Origin: Steinernema hermaphroditum
Lineage: Eukaryota; Nematoda; Chromadorea; Rhabditida; Steinernematidae
Length of the DNA stretch: 64,000 bases
Direction of reading: 5' to 3'
NCBI GenBank assembly: GCA_030435675.1
Contig: CM059622.1
Location: forward strand, 5,394,001-5,458,000
Shown: in pieces, positions 1 through 10,547 of the stretch
Layout of the letters: each line of letters opens with the position of its first letter
How positions within the stretch are numbered: the first letter of the stretch is position 1
Program-made: the position numbers and the translations under genes
Notes under the pieces: model-generated
Database searches by the model: none
What the model was told of the DNA's origin: nothing
Seen by the model: the letters and a program-made list of their open reading frames with translations, nothing else

Positions 1-255
1 AGTCTACAAAGACATTCCAGCAGTCATTAATCCGTTTAAACGTACCATCAAACATTCACAGCTTACAGGATGTTTGCGATGTGACACAATGTATGCCTAA
101 TCTACATTGATTTTAGGGATTATCGCTGAGAAACTGATGTATTAGGCCAATTTGGAACCTATCGATGTTATCTTTTCACCTTAAACAGGCAAATGCTTCA
201 TTAGAGGGAAGCTAGACGGTTTTTTCTGTTTTATACCCAAGGCCGTCGGATGACC

Positions 256-1482
256 TCACATCCACTTGAAAGGCCCACCACATTGACGCGCGAGCAGATG
301 GCGTTTGAGTGTCTTTTGGACGTTCTGTGCAGTTGATGCGTCAGCCATCAAGACGTCAATGCCTGGGATGCGCAAAGAGTGTCAGATCCTTACCTCCAAG
401 GCATGTTCAGTGGAAAAGAACTGCAAACAGATCTTGCATCGATAGAGGATTTCGATGTGTTTGTCGTTTTGGTGCTGGAAGAATTGGTTCTTCGATTGGA
501 AGATGATGTCCGGACACGAAGAACATTGAAGATGAGCGGTGACGCCGAGAAAGTGGTCGACGATATGAGCTGTTCGAAGCTAAAGAAGCGAAGTTGAAGT
601 GTGCTTAGCTTGAATCGGACTAGCCTGAGGTGAAGTGAATATGATGCCGCAGATCTTGCAGCTAAGGCGGTCGTTTTCGGTTGCTTTGATATGATCTCGC
701 ATGTGGCAAGCGAACTGCTCGAATGAATCGAAGTTGGAGTGACATTGCTGACAGACATAACTGTCTTGCTTCGACGTGGAGTTTTCTTCCTAAATCAACC
801 GGGATGAGATGGTTCTCAGTAGACTTCTAGATTTGTTTCGACTCGTTTAACTATTCCATTTCCATTGAATACACTCGTCGTTGCAAAAAAAAAAATGATC
901 TGAATCTCCGTCCTAGCATATGGTACTTCTGGAAAGGCTAATAATTTGTGTCCGTTCCTCTTTTCCATTTTTTATATCTGCAGCCTAAGCCAAAAGCTGA
1001 TACATTTCTTCCGAGGGTCCCACTTCAGCATAATAGCCCACCAGCTGGGAATTATAGAAGTTATTTATGATGCAAACGAGATTTTGAAAAGTTCGCTCTT
1101 TTGAAATGGCCGCCTCTTATTCGGACGCCTCCTCGTTTCCTACTTTGGAAGTCGACCTACGGGAGATGGGAGGTTGTCGAGCGAGGTTCCGGCGGATGAT
1201 GAGGGTCTGACAGACTCGGCAGAATGATTAATTAGAGTGTGGACTTGAAGGGTTGACACGTCGTCAAACTCCTCTTCGCAGAACTTGCAGTGTACCTTGT
1301 CCTCTTTTTTGCTGAAACGAGTCTTTAGAGGCGCGGTCCACTCCAACCTACCACTTCTTCATGGCCGTCTCCAGCGAGTGATCCGAGTCGGATTCGTCTA
1401 AAGAAGCCATACGACTGGGGAAAGCGGTCACAACGGACTCACTTTTCAGAAGCTTCGGTTTCGACTGCTTCCGTCGGGACAT
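256..1482 (-). CDS. C2H2 zinc-finger protein with N-terminal NuRD-recruitment motif
   Basis: Exons in reading order: 1482-1352, 1311-1161, 789-625, 579-394 and, tentatively, 324-256; 233 aa as modelled. The N-terminus MSRRKQSKPK matches the short motif with which SALL, BCL11 and FOG family repressors bind the RBBP4/NuRD co-repressor, so a nuclear repressor role is inferred. Four complete C2H2 fingers are visible: C52/C55/H68/H73, C107/C110/H123/H127, C138/C141/H154/H158 and C168/C171/H185/H190. A fifth begins at C197/C200 but lacks its histidine pair in this model. Finger 3 is complete only if the 45-bp intron 580-624 is removed, which uses a GC donor. The start is chosen because the NuRD motif is read from the first Met and the frame stays open. 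The last exon is weak: the real 3' part may lie beyond the left edge. Whether this is the worm BCL11, SALL or another MSRRKQ protein cannot be decided here. Confidence 0.72.
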
Positions 1483-4400
1483 TAAAGCGTCGCGATGGAG
1501 GGAATTAAGACTATCTGAGCGGAGCAGCAGTTCGCGGCGGGCAAAGCAGGCGGCTAATGGGTCCGGCCGCAGCGGGCAACGCTCCCTGGGGACGGCGCCT
1601 TCTCGCGAGCCTCTATAAGGTGCGACTGATTAGATTCTTGTTTTCCTCGGGCTCCGCGTCCCTTGGGAAATCCGCCCAGTCGACCGTTTCGCATTGGACG
1701 AACACACTGCGCTCCCGCGGGACCGCCATATGGGTGCGCCGCCGCCGCCAGCGTCGGCAAAGCTCAACGCGATCCCGCGGAAATTTCGGGACTATCAGGG
1801 CCGAAGGGCGTAATGAGTTGTCTGAGGGAATGCGAGAGAGGAATGAAGATGGTCGGATTAGGGAGTAGCGCTGTTGGGAAGTGTTTAATTGCACAGAATA
1901 TTGGTGTTCAGGGAGAGGAGTGGACAAACAAAAGTGTTTTCCCCTAAATTGACTATAGAAAGGCTGCAGTGTTGAAAATAGTGCACAGAATTGTATTTAT
2001 AATACGTGTAATCTTTCTGCGAAATATTTTAGCAAAACCGATGGAAACAAGTAAACACCTCTTCACGGAGGTCGCATGTGGTGTGAGGAGCGGAGGAGAT
2101 GGAACTTCGTTGAAATTATGTACATTCCAAATTGAAAAGACCTCTTCTTACTATGCATGAACTAAAGTTAACGAAGAAAAATGCAAATTAAGTGGGAATT
2201 TATTGAAGCAAAAACGGCGACGGTGAGCTCATGAACCTGACGTGAATTATCGTTAGGGTTTAGTAGTAAAGATTGCGTCAAATGGAACGAACGAAGCCCC
2301 ATTATATGCTGAAGGTTCTACTGATTAGGTTATTAGCAAAGAAAAGATACATTTGGCCAATTCAACAAAAATATAATGTGAAGTAAGCCTGCTTGTCACT
2401 AATTAAGTAATAATGTAATAAAATAAGTCAAAAGACAACACAACAGCTTATGTTAGCTTATTTGGCGAGTGGTCGATCCCTCCGGTCGCTCTCTGAGGGT
2501 CTGGTTGGCCAGATGACAAATCCCGTGGCAGTTGTGACTGTTCCGACTTCCAGAGGGAATTGGGACACCCGGAAGCCGTAGTTCCACCACCGCTGACAAT
2601 AAGATATTCAACGCCAGGATTCCGGCTGCACATGAAGTCATTCTGAAGGTCGCCGACGCTCTGAGGCCCAACGAAGACGCAACTCCCGGACCACGGACCC
2701 TTCGGTCCAGCTCCCAAGCCGCCCCTGTGGGCCAAACACCCTGAGAGGTAGAAGATCCGTCGCCATTTCCGGAGGTTCGACGATCCCCAAATGTTCTTTG
2801 AAGCGCGCCGCCATCGACCGGTTCGACATCAACGTCACATAAGCGTGAAAATCAAGTCACTTGCTTAAGAATATATAGGGAGGATCCCTTTCGACCCTTT
2901 TCGAAGCTACCAAGTTACTCGTCAATTTCAAAAATTCATAGAATTGGCCTAAAAAGTGAGAGATGAGAAAAAACGCGCTCTTGGCCCACCTGATTTGACG
3001 AGTTACTCAAATGGTAACGCAATCGACTTCATTTTTTATTGAGTAATGTCGGACGAGCCTTGATAATCCTCTGTAAAGTGATAGTCTTGCTTTGCAAGCA
3101 TCTTTTTTTTGGCAGACATCTCTTGCAACTGATTTTCTCTGCTGATCACATAATCAGAGATTAGGATGTGTTTTGTAATTTAAACAACGTCTATGGATTA
3201 TAAGTGATTGACGTCTGCCGCATGCTTTGGAGGTGATGCTTCTTGTGTTGACCTTTGAGAACTCCGCTTACGTCTTCTGTTTACCCTCCTCCATGAGTCA
3301 CCATCGAATTTTTAAAATTTTCCATCCCCTCCTTATCGCATACAAGGACGTCAGTCGGCCGACTGTTTTGTCAGTGCGCCCTGGAATTCGTCCGCCACAT
3401 CATTTCATCATCGAATTTGTGTGTTCAAAGCAGATAAGGCCGTCGCCTCCGTTCGTCGTATAATAAGTGCGCTCCACGCTGGCTATACTTATCCTTACGT
3501 TGGCAGAATTCCTCAAATCCGCCCTGGTAAATATTTCTCTGCGGTGGCCTTTGTTGAAAGCGCGTTTGTGACAGATCTCTCTAAATGTCATTTCCAAGCT
3601 GCTTTCACGAATGTAAGTCAGTTCCAGCGACGACTATTAATTATCCGGCAGCTTCTGTCCCTTCCAAATACTCATGGAAGTCGGTTGAGTTGAGTTGGAA
3701 CCTACTAGATAGAGCACCATTTCAATGATTGTGTTTAGATAAAGGTGAGGTATACACATACGGTATGCGAGCATGCAGAGCCCAATTTACATTCAGGAGA
3801 TTATTGCACGCGCACTCTCTAGGCTCCCAAGATGTACATTACAAATGGAAGAATAGCGAATCCAAAAAACGGTATTCCGTGTAAAAATAAATGGCAAGGA
3901 AAGTCTCCCAAGAGGTAAATGCCAATCTTGTTTCTTCAAGGGTGTTCAATAACAGACTTTACGTTTCTCAGTTTCGATTTTCACCTTGTACTCTTTAGCA
4001 GAATACAGCCCACATACGGGAACTTATGGGTCTGATGTCCACGTCGTATTGCTCTTAATTTTGGCTTTACGTTCGCTGGCTGTGGTGCTCGATCCTAGCG
4101 ATAGCGATTCGTACACTTATTAACCGAGCCCACTGCATATGCAAATAAAGAATGGCCGATAGGTAACCGGACTCTGTATTCACTTCTGGAAGAATTGGCT
4201 GCGCGGTGGTTACCCTTAATCACAGTGCACACACCGCCGTGTTTTTCCCAACATAGATCGATGCAGTTGCACTCTAACCCTAAAGGCCATAAAGCTTACT
4301 CACATCCTTTTTCAATTCACCGAATGCGGCGTCCGCTCCGCACAAGGCGTTTCCACGGTGAATCAGGCGACGACGCGTTTGACTCACGAAACGACCGTCG

Positions 4401-4705
4401 ACGGTTTCGTTCCGCCGCGATAATATTTGCGTTGATAGCCCGCTGGTCGCGTCTGTCCGCGAGAATTCGTTCTTGGCACATGTTTAGCGCTCTAGAGCGA
4501 ATTTAGTGCTTCGCGGGTGTTAATGGGGCCGTGACTTCGTTTATCGCCGCGATTGATTTTGTCCTGCTTTTGAAGCACAGATCGCGGCTTGTTTGTTTGT
4601 TTGAGTGGCTAAAGATGGCGACCGAACTGAGCGTACGCGAAGGATGCACTCTTTATTCTTTCGCGGTATTTGTAAAGGAAACTATTCAGAGAATTTGTTG
4701 CTACT
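1483..4705. other. Intergenic region, no supported gene
   Basis: No ORF here has both splice context and recognisable protein features. A minus-strand overlap of three open frames at about 2450-2840 (one beginning with a hydrophobic stretch) is not convincing. The part at 4300-4510 is rich in CpG compared with the AT-rich flanks and could be regulatory DNA for the gene at 4706. Confidence 0.5.
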
Positions 4706-5057
4706 ATGGGCCAGAAATACTCCTACGAACTGCCGAAAGAGCCGACCGTTGAGACGGCCAGGAAGGCGAGTCTCGATCACTGTCTCGGTGACGCCACCAG
4801 AATGAGGAGCTTATCACAGGACGAGAAGCAGGAGATTACGGTAGGAACGACGATCGTAACTCCCGACCCGATGACAGAGATCGAGTTGGGAGAGAATGAG
4901 TGTGAAGTGAAGGTGAAGGAGAAGGAGTTGGTTATACATGTAGGCCGTCCGCCGTTGAACGGAAAACAGTCCAATCATTTAGGAACTTTTCCGCACAGAA
5001 CCTCCTGAAGAATTCGACCTCCCCGATGAAATGCGTCCCTCTCAAAGCCACATGTGA
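4706..5057 (+). CDS. Short protein resembling part of an alpha-crystallin (small heat-shock) domain
   Basis: Two exons, 4706-4939 and 4983-5057, separated by a 43-bp GT-AG intron of the size usual in this window, give 102 aa. The second half carries the sequence ELVIH followed, after the splice, by a FDLPDEMRP stretch. Nematode small heat-shock proteins have an ELVIH strand and a later LPxxV/I segment, but there the two are separated by a longer beta-sandwich region. Here most of that region is missing, so a functional chaperone dimer is doubtful. The N-terminus MGQKYS could be an N-myristoylation site. An AATAAA lies 36 bp after the stop, supporting a real transcript. Alternatives are an unrelated small protein or a decayed sHSP copy. 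Confidence 0.42.
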
Positions 5058-5092
5058 CCTAGTGCTATACTTGATTTGCTTTCTGCGCACCT

Positions 5093-5098
5093 AATAAA
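5093..5098 (+). terminator. Polyadenylation signal AATAAA
   Basis: Canonical AATAAA 36 bp downstream of the stop codon of the short sHSP-like ORF, followed by an A-rich run. Confidence 0.5.
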
Positions 5099-5324
5099 TA
5101 TGATAGCAAAATGACGGAGAAAAAAAAAAGAGAAACAGCTTCCCGATTTTCGTCCAACCGTCAAATGTATTATCAATCAGAAAAGGCGTCTTTTTAACCG
5201 CGGTAACCTCAAATGAGACTGTTCTAATTCATTTGTGTGATTCAATTGGAGCACCGTATAAACTCGGTAGAAAACATCGTAGCATTATGCTAGGATGAAA
5301 CCACTATAGCCACTGCTCTCGCAA

Positions 5325-5470
5325 CGATCTGTTTACGTAGGTAAGTTACCATCAATTGTACATTTCGTACTGTGCACTCCCGTGCGATTGCACTCATAGA
5401 CCGTTCTCTTCTTCTTTGTGCTGTATGAGACGCCTTGCATGGAGTAAGCCGTCGATTCAAGAGCATAGAC
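5325..5470. repeat. Dispersed repeat next to the mariner element
   Basis: The block TCTGTTTACGTA .. CACTCCCGT .. CCGTTCTCT is repeated, at roughly three-quarters identity, at about 52582-52668 just upstream of chemoreceptor F. The following stretch around 5415-5465 (CTTCTTTGTG .. ACGCCTTG .. ATGG.GTAA) recurs near 61828-61875 and more weakly at 52300-52350. The mariner insertion begins a few bases after this repeat ends. No coding potential is seen. Confidence 0.55.
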
Positions 5471-5478
5471 GAAAACTA

Positions 5479-6377
5479 TTGGGTTAGTCAATAAGTTCTT
5501 GCGGTTTTTTTCGTCGATCAAAAAACGAACTTTTATGCAACAGCAATAACAGGACATTAATCAACAATATATTCACCGTTGTTGTACACGACCTGCTCCC
5601 ACCGATGCACTTGTCGATCGATTCTTGTTCTCAAAAAATCGACAGGTCGAAGAAGTCGTTGATCCAGGTTTGGAGTGCATCGACAATTTCCAATGAAACA
5701 CCCCTCATATGGTTTGACAGCGAGCGGAACAGATGATAGTCCGTTGGTGCTAAGTCTGTAGAATATGGTGGGTGTAGAAGAATCTCCCACTTCAGCTCTT
5801 GGAGTGCGGTCTTGACGACTTTTACAATTTTCGGATGCGCCCGAATGAGCAAAATGTCCAGCAGAATGGCTTGGCCTTTATGATTTGGTCTTTTCTGTTG
5901 GATTGCATGATTCAAACGATGTAGCTGGTTGATGTAAGTATTTGGTCCATCTTGTTCCGCTGCAGCATTTTCCAGTGTAGGAAGCCTATACAATCCTACC
6001 ATACAGATATGATTGTCTTCTTGGGGTGCACGTTTCGTTTCGATGTTGGATTCGCCGTTTCTTCTGGAATGACCCATTTTTTATTTCCTTCTTATTTATA
6101 TACAAGCACCCCCTAGCAACTTTCGTCGCATTTTGACTTCGACGGAAGGCGAAAAGAAGAACATGCCCCAAATGGTGCTTTTTTACCTCCTGGAACCTGC
6201 ATCTCAATATCTTGAAATTCAGGCACAGTGTAGCTATAAAATAAAAAGTGTTACGGCACTATTGTAGAGCAGAGAGAGCTCTTTAAAACTATATGCTACA
6301 ATCTGCGGCAGAACAACAAAAATACTAAAAACTGCAGATTGGAAAAAAAAACCGCAAGAACTTATTGACCAACCCAA
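5479..6377 (-). mobile_element. Internally deleted mariner-family DNA transposon
   Basis: Both ends carry near-perfect inverted repeats of about 30 bp: the left end starts TTGGGTTAGTCAATAAGTTC and the right end, read on the minus strand, starts TTGGGTTGGTCAATAAGTTC. The element is flanked on both sides by TA, the expected mariner target-site duplication (5477-5478 and 6378-6379). At 899 bp it is clearly shorter than an autonomous mariner of about 1.3 kb. The coding remnant on the minus strand joins a piece of the N-terminal helix-turn-helix region to the C-terminal part of the transposase, so the middle has been lost. It is non-autonomous but could be moved by transposase supplied from elsewhere. 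Confidence 0.9.
5560..6207 (-). pseudogene. Mariner transposase remnant
   Basis: The N-terminal fragment near 6207-6110 resembles the HTH region that precedes LLFxFRR in mariner transposases. The C-terminal fragment near 6077-5640 keeps the family signature HPPYSTDLAPTDYHLFRSL with the third acidic residue of the catalytic triad. The region holding the first catalytic aspartate is missing, and the block that should read HDNARPH is degenerate. The fragments are in different frames. This cannot make an active enzyme. Confidence 0.8.
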
Positions 6378-9300
6378 TAAAACACATTCTTTGATTTCTC
6401 AAGAAGCACAAACACAGATGGTTATATGAAGTGCTAAAAGAGACTCTAAATCAAGCGATCGTTTCACAAAACAAACATTAAGTGAGTAAGTGGCTCTACC
6501 TGTAACTGAAGTTGGGCTTTCGTGGTATCTAGAGATTTCAAGAAAGTTTACTTACATAACCACATAGGAGATACGCTTCTACGTAGCCTTTTTGGAAAAA
6601 TGGATTGGTCAACGTTGAAGAAAGATTGAATTTGTGTTTTCTAAGATACGACTTATCTCCTCAGTGGTGGCGAGCAGCTGCAGGCACAATCTCGCCACTG
6701 ATCTTTTGAGAATATTAATGCGCAGATTACTATAGGCTCGAGAGTCGCCGATTTGCATTTCGTCAGTTTCCTTTCGGCGATGACGAATTCGTCTCGATTT
6801 AATATTATCGATTCCGGGTCCGCGTTCGTCGCGTACAGATCTCTTCAAAATCCGAATACGGACATGTTTGTTGCGCACCTTCACGCCATGCCTTAGGGTG
6901 TTTCTTTAACAGAAATCGGGATGAAGTGTAATCCTCTTTTGAAAGGCTCATCTTGAGAGGTTTCGTCGGGAGACATCTTAAGTCGACAGGCGCCATTTGG
7001 AAATGACTGTTTTTGCGTCGCCGTTGTTCAAACATGCATGAACACCTTTTTGTGGACGGCGGACTTCAAGGCTGAGCAAGAGGAGCTGTTATGTCTTAGG
7101 CTCTGACGTATGACACATCTTTGAGTCAGCCTAGAGAGTTCACAGTTTTTGGAGTGACGTGATCGGTGCCTCCGCTCTCCAAAAGCTTTTAAGCCGTTAT
7201 GACTAGCGCGTTATGACTGGTCAGAAGTGTGGAATTACATCCTCGAGATGCGTGCATTTAGAGCGAGTCGTTGATTTTCTGCCTCTTCAGTGTTTAGTGT
7301 TCAGGCTGACGAATGTTTCAGAAATGTCATGCATGTTTTTTTCCAGCACCGACACGCCCATATCGTCTTAATAACTAGAGACTAAAGCACTACCGTTCAG
7401 GGCAGTTCATCACAGTCCATCTTCCATAGCTACACGTACCTTGTATCAGGCTGATCCTTGTCTATTTTCTGAAATCTATTGTTATTCTGCTATATATATG
7501 ACCCGAAAGTGCCCTGATCTGCTTGTTGAAAATCAATGCTTTATGCTGGAAATGTATTCATTCGCTTTATCAGTTTTTACGAATAGATTTAGGACTTCTG
7601 GGTGAGAAAAGAAGAGACGGCATAAGTACATAAGTCATTTAAGAAAGTGCAATTAAGAGGAACACACCAAATCGCTCTTCAAATCAGCAACTCATGCAAA
7701 TCTATATTTTAGGTCTAGCTACCCTCAGTATGATCTCGTGTGGAAAGCTATTTAAGCTGGGTGTTTTTTTAGATCTTACATCTGACTCATCCTTTAGTAG
7801 ATCATCGCTAGTTATAGTGACCTTCATTAAAGACCATATTATTTTATAAACCACCCACTAATTGACCTCAAGCGCAGTCATTTGCATTTCCTCCCATGTC
7901 TGTTATGTCTGCGAGATCGGCATCCGCCCTTTGCTCCGAACCATGACTCAGCGTCCGCGCCGCGCTTCGGGACCGTCGAATCCCTTGTTTGTGCTGATCC
8001 CGCAGAGTCGTTTTTAATTTTCCTAAAAAGCGTCAATTGCCGGCGTCTTCTCACATTTCACACCGCCGCGCCGAACATGTTCATCGAGGTGACTATGTCA
8101 ACACCGAATCGGGGCTCGCCCCCTCCGTCACTGTTCACAAAGCGCTAAGTGTTGCGCGACACGACGTACTTGATGGATCGCACCTTTTACAGCGTTTCTC
8201 GTCTTCTTCATACTATGTATATCCATTTGCACTACTCAAACACGCCATTACGGGCACTTAAGATCAAAAGATTGACACAGAAAATTGGCGCCAATCGCGG
8301 CCTCGACGTGGGATCGTTCCCGATGATCCTCTTTCCCACAAAGCGGTGGCCGACCGACCGACCGACGGACATAATTACCAGCGTCTTCGACGTCCACTCA
8401 AAACAAACAACTAGAACGGTCACCATTTAAATAGCTTTGATTTAACCATGCGCATTAATGGGAACCGGACCGCGGCTGTGCCCTTGGGCGCCACGCGGAA
8501 TTCTGACAGTCGCCATCAGCTGCGTGATGATTAATTAGTGACTCAAGGCCTTGATGGACCTTTGAATTAGCGCGACTTTCGCTCTCCTCCTCCTCCGAAA
8601 ATCGAACGCTTAGGGATGTGCACGGCGGGAGGGAAAACCTCTGAATCGGCGTCGTCAATCGTCATCGTCAAACTTTATTGCTCTTCGCGTAATAAATCGC
8701 GACGCCAAACATTAGCATATTCACACGTCGTCCTCGCGGTCGTCGTTCGCGCCGAAACTGTCCGTCCGGCGAGAACGCCGTCACTGTCATTATCATCTCA
8801 TCGGCTGTCCGCCTCGCGCGATAAGTAGTCGTAAATCTTTTCCGAATTATTATGTATATGCGCTCGCACCTAGGCGCTCTGATGGACCGTCAGCCTGTGA
8901 ACCGTCCGGCTAGGTGGCCTCGGCATTGTTCATTTGAGGTTAGGTAGTGAGGGGGAGGTTCGAGTCGAGATTCCTGTTTGTCTATTTTAGAGGCCTTTCC
9001 GAAACCTTTGGTTTTATTGTTTTATTAAGGTTAGCATGGTAACTATTCCCTTACCAAGACAGGTTGAGCTGCCCTGCTGAGCTCTGATCTGCATAACATG
9101 TCTTTTGTGTTTTTTTTTACCAATGCTGTGGAAAAACAAAAGCATGCTGTGGCGCTCCCTTTACTTTCGAGGGTCTGCTTTTTCGGAGATATCAACCTGT
9201 TTAGTGGCAACAATTTATTCTAAGAAATCTGCGAAAAAGGTTTACAGTTTCGTCAGTCAGGGCTGACCTAGTTATTTTTATGACCAATTACATCACTTAC

Positions 9301-10547
9301 TGAGTTCTGTTTTCTTAGAGCGCACCGTGATTTTCACGAACTTAGCATCTTTAGAGTCTGAAACTGAAGCTAACAGCTAGCTCACATGCGTTGTCCCATG
9401 TGTTTGCTTAGCATTTTTAAAAGCGGAAACGGTCGACCATAAAATTTTATTGCCGTGTGTGGTAAAATCCGCAAGAACTAAAGGAAGTTTCACGTGTGTT
9501 TATCGAAGGAATACTAAAGTCACTGGTAAGTGCCATAGAAGGCTGAAGGATAGTCAAAATCTAACGATCTTTGTAGTTTCAGCTCGCACTTTCAGATTAG
9601 TCAACGCATCAGCTCATTAAAAGTCTTCTTTGAAATTTTCTCCGTATCACTTAGCCACGATAACTTCCGTGATTGAGGCGAAAGTTGATGTCCTAAGTTC
9701 TCCCATTTGACATTGAGCAATTGTCTGAGGTGCGACCGGTAATTACAGGTTGTTCGACCTTTTCGTCGATGGCCAATCTTCGGAGGTGTCAAAGGCTCTT
9801 CTAGTCGTTTACTTAAGTTTCTTCTCTTCTCAGGTGAACCCTCATTCAGCCAGATATCCTTCTTCCCGCATACCTGTTATTCCAATCGTATTTGGTGATG
9901 GAAAAAATTTCCGTTTGTTTACCTTCCAAAGTTATGTGAGCGGAAAACACCTTTCAGATGATCCTTTCATTTCACACCTTGTTTGCATACGCGCTGTTTG
10001 CATTGCCCTCACCAAATCTTATTTACCCCAAAAACGATCTTTCCGGCTGACGGTGCTGACTTTCGCCCCGTCGATTTTCGGCGATCGACGAAGCGTGGAG
10101 ACGGGCAGCAAATCGAAATTATTAATCCTCTTCCAATTTGTCCTAATCGCATTACGAATGTTGTCCTCGCGGGACGGTGCGCCCGAAGACGAGCGGCTCA
10201 TTACCAGCCCGGCGGTCACTCCCGTCACTCTTCAAAGGCCCTTTTTGACCATGTTTTCACTTCGCCTCCTCCTCCTTTTTCCTAACAAGGCCGGCGTCAC
10301 CGCGAGTTCGGAGGCGGGTCCTCGCGCGCTCCTTCGCGCGCCGATCGACTGACTCCGCCGCTATTTTTGATCCCTTGGCGGCGCTTCCGCACCGTCAACA
10401 CGGGGAGCCCAAGGGGAAGAGAGCAGCCCCAAAAATGACCCGATTTTGTATGATGCGTGTTTTCGGCGCGCTCCTCGACCGTGCGCGCCTTCCGTGCTGT
10501 TTATTCCTTATCTCCACATCTCTTCTCACTCGCCCCCTTTAGGCAAC
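6378..10547. other. Intergenic / upstream region of the neurexin-like gene
   Basis: No supported gene. AT-rich spacer alternates with three CpG-richer islands (about 7880-8120, 8280-8900 and 10030-10480); the last ends at the first coding exon of the neurexin-like gene. A four-fold GACC tandem repeat sits at about 8351-8366. The long open frame at 9750-10352 has no recognisable protein features. The islands are candidates for promoter or enhancer DNA, but this is inference from composition only. Confidence 0.4.

Noticed and set aside
2448..2838. Overlapping minus-strand open frames, one with a hydrophobic N-terminus
   Set aside because: Three frames are open over the same stretch, none has splice support or a recognisable motif; likely chance in GC-richer DNA.
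8940..9010. Possible tRNA because of a GTTCGAGTC-like box
   Set aside because: No matching A box or cloverleaf pairing could be drawn around it.
9750..10352. 200-residue plus-strand open frame
   Set aside because: No protein features, low-complexity composition, lies in the CpG-rich upstream region of the neurexin-like gene.
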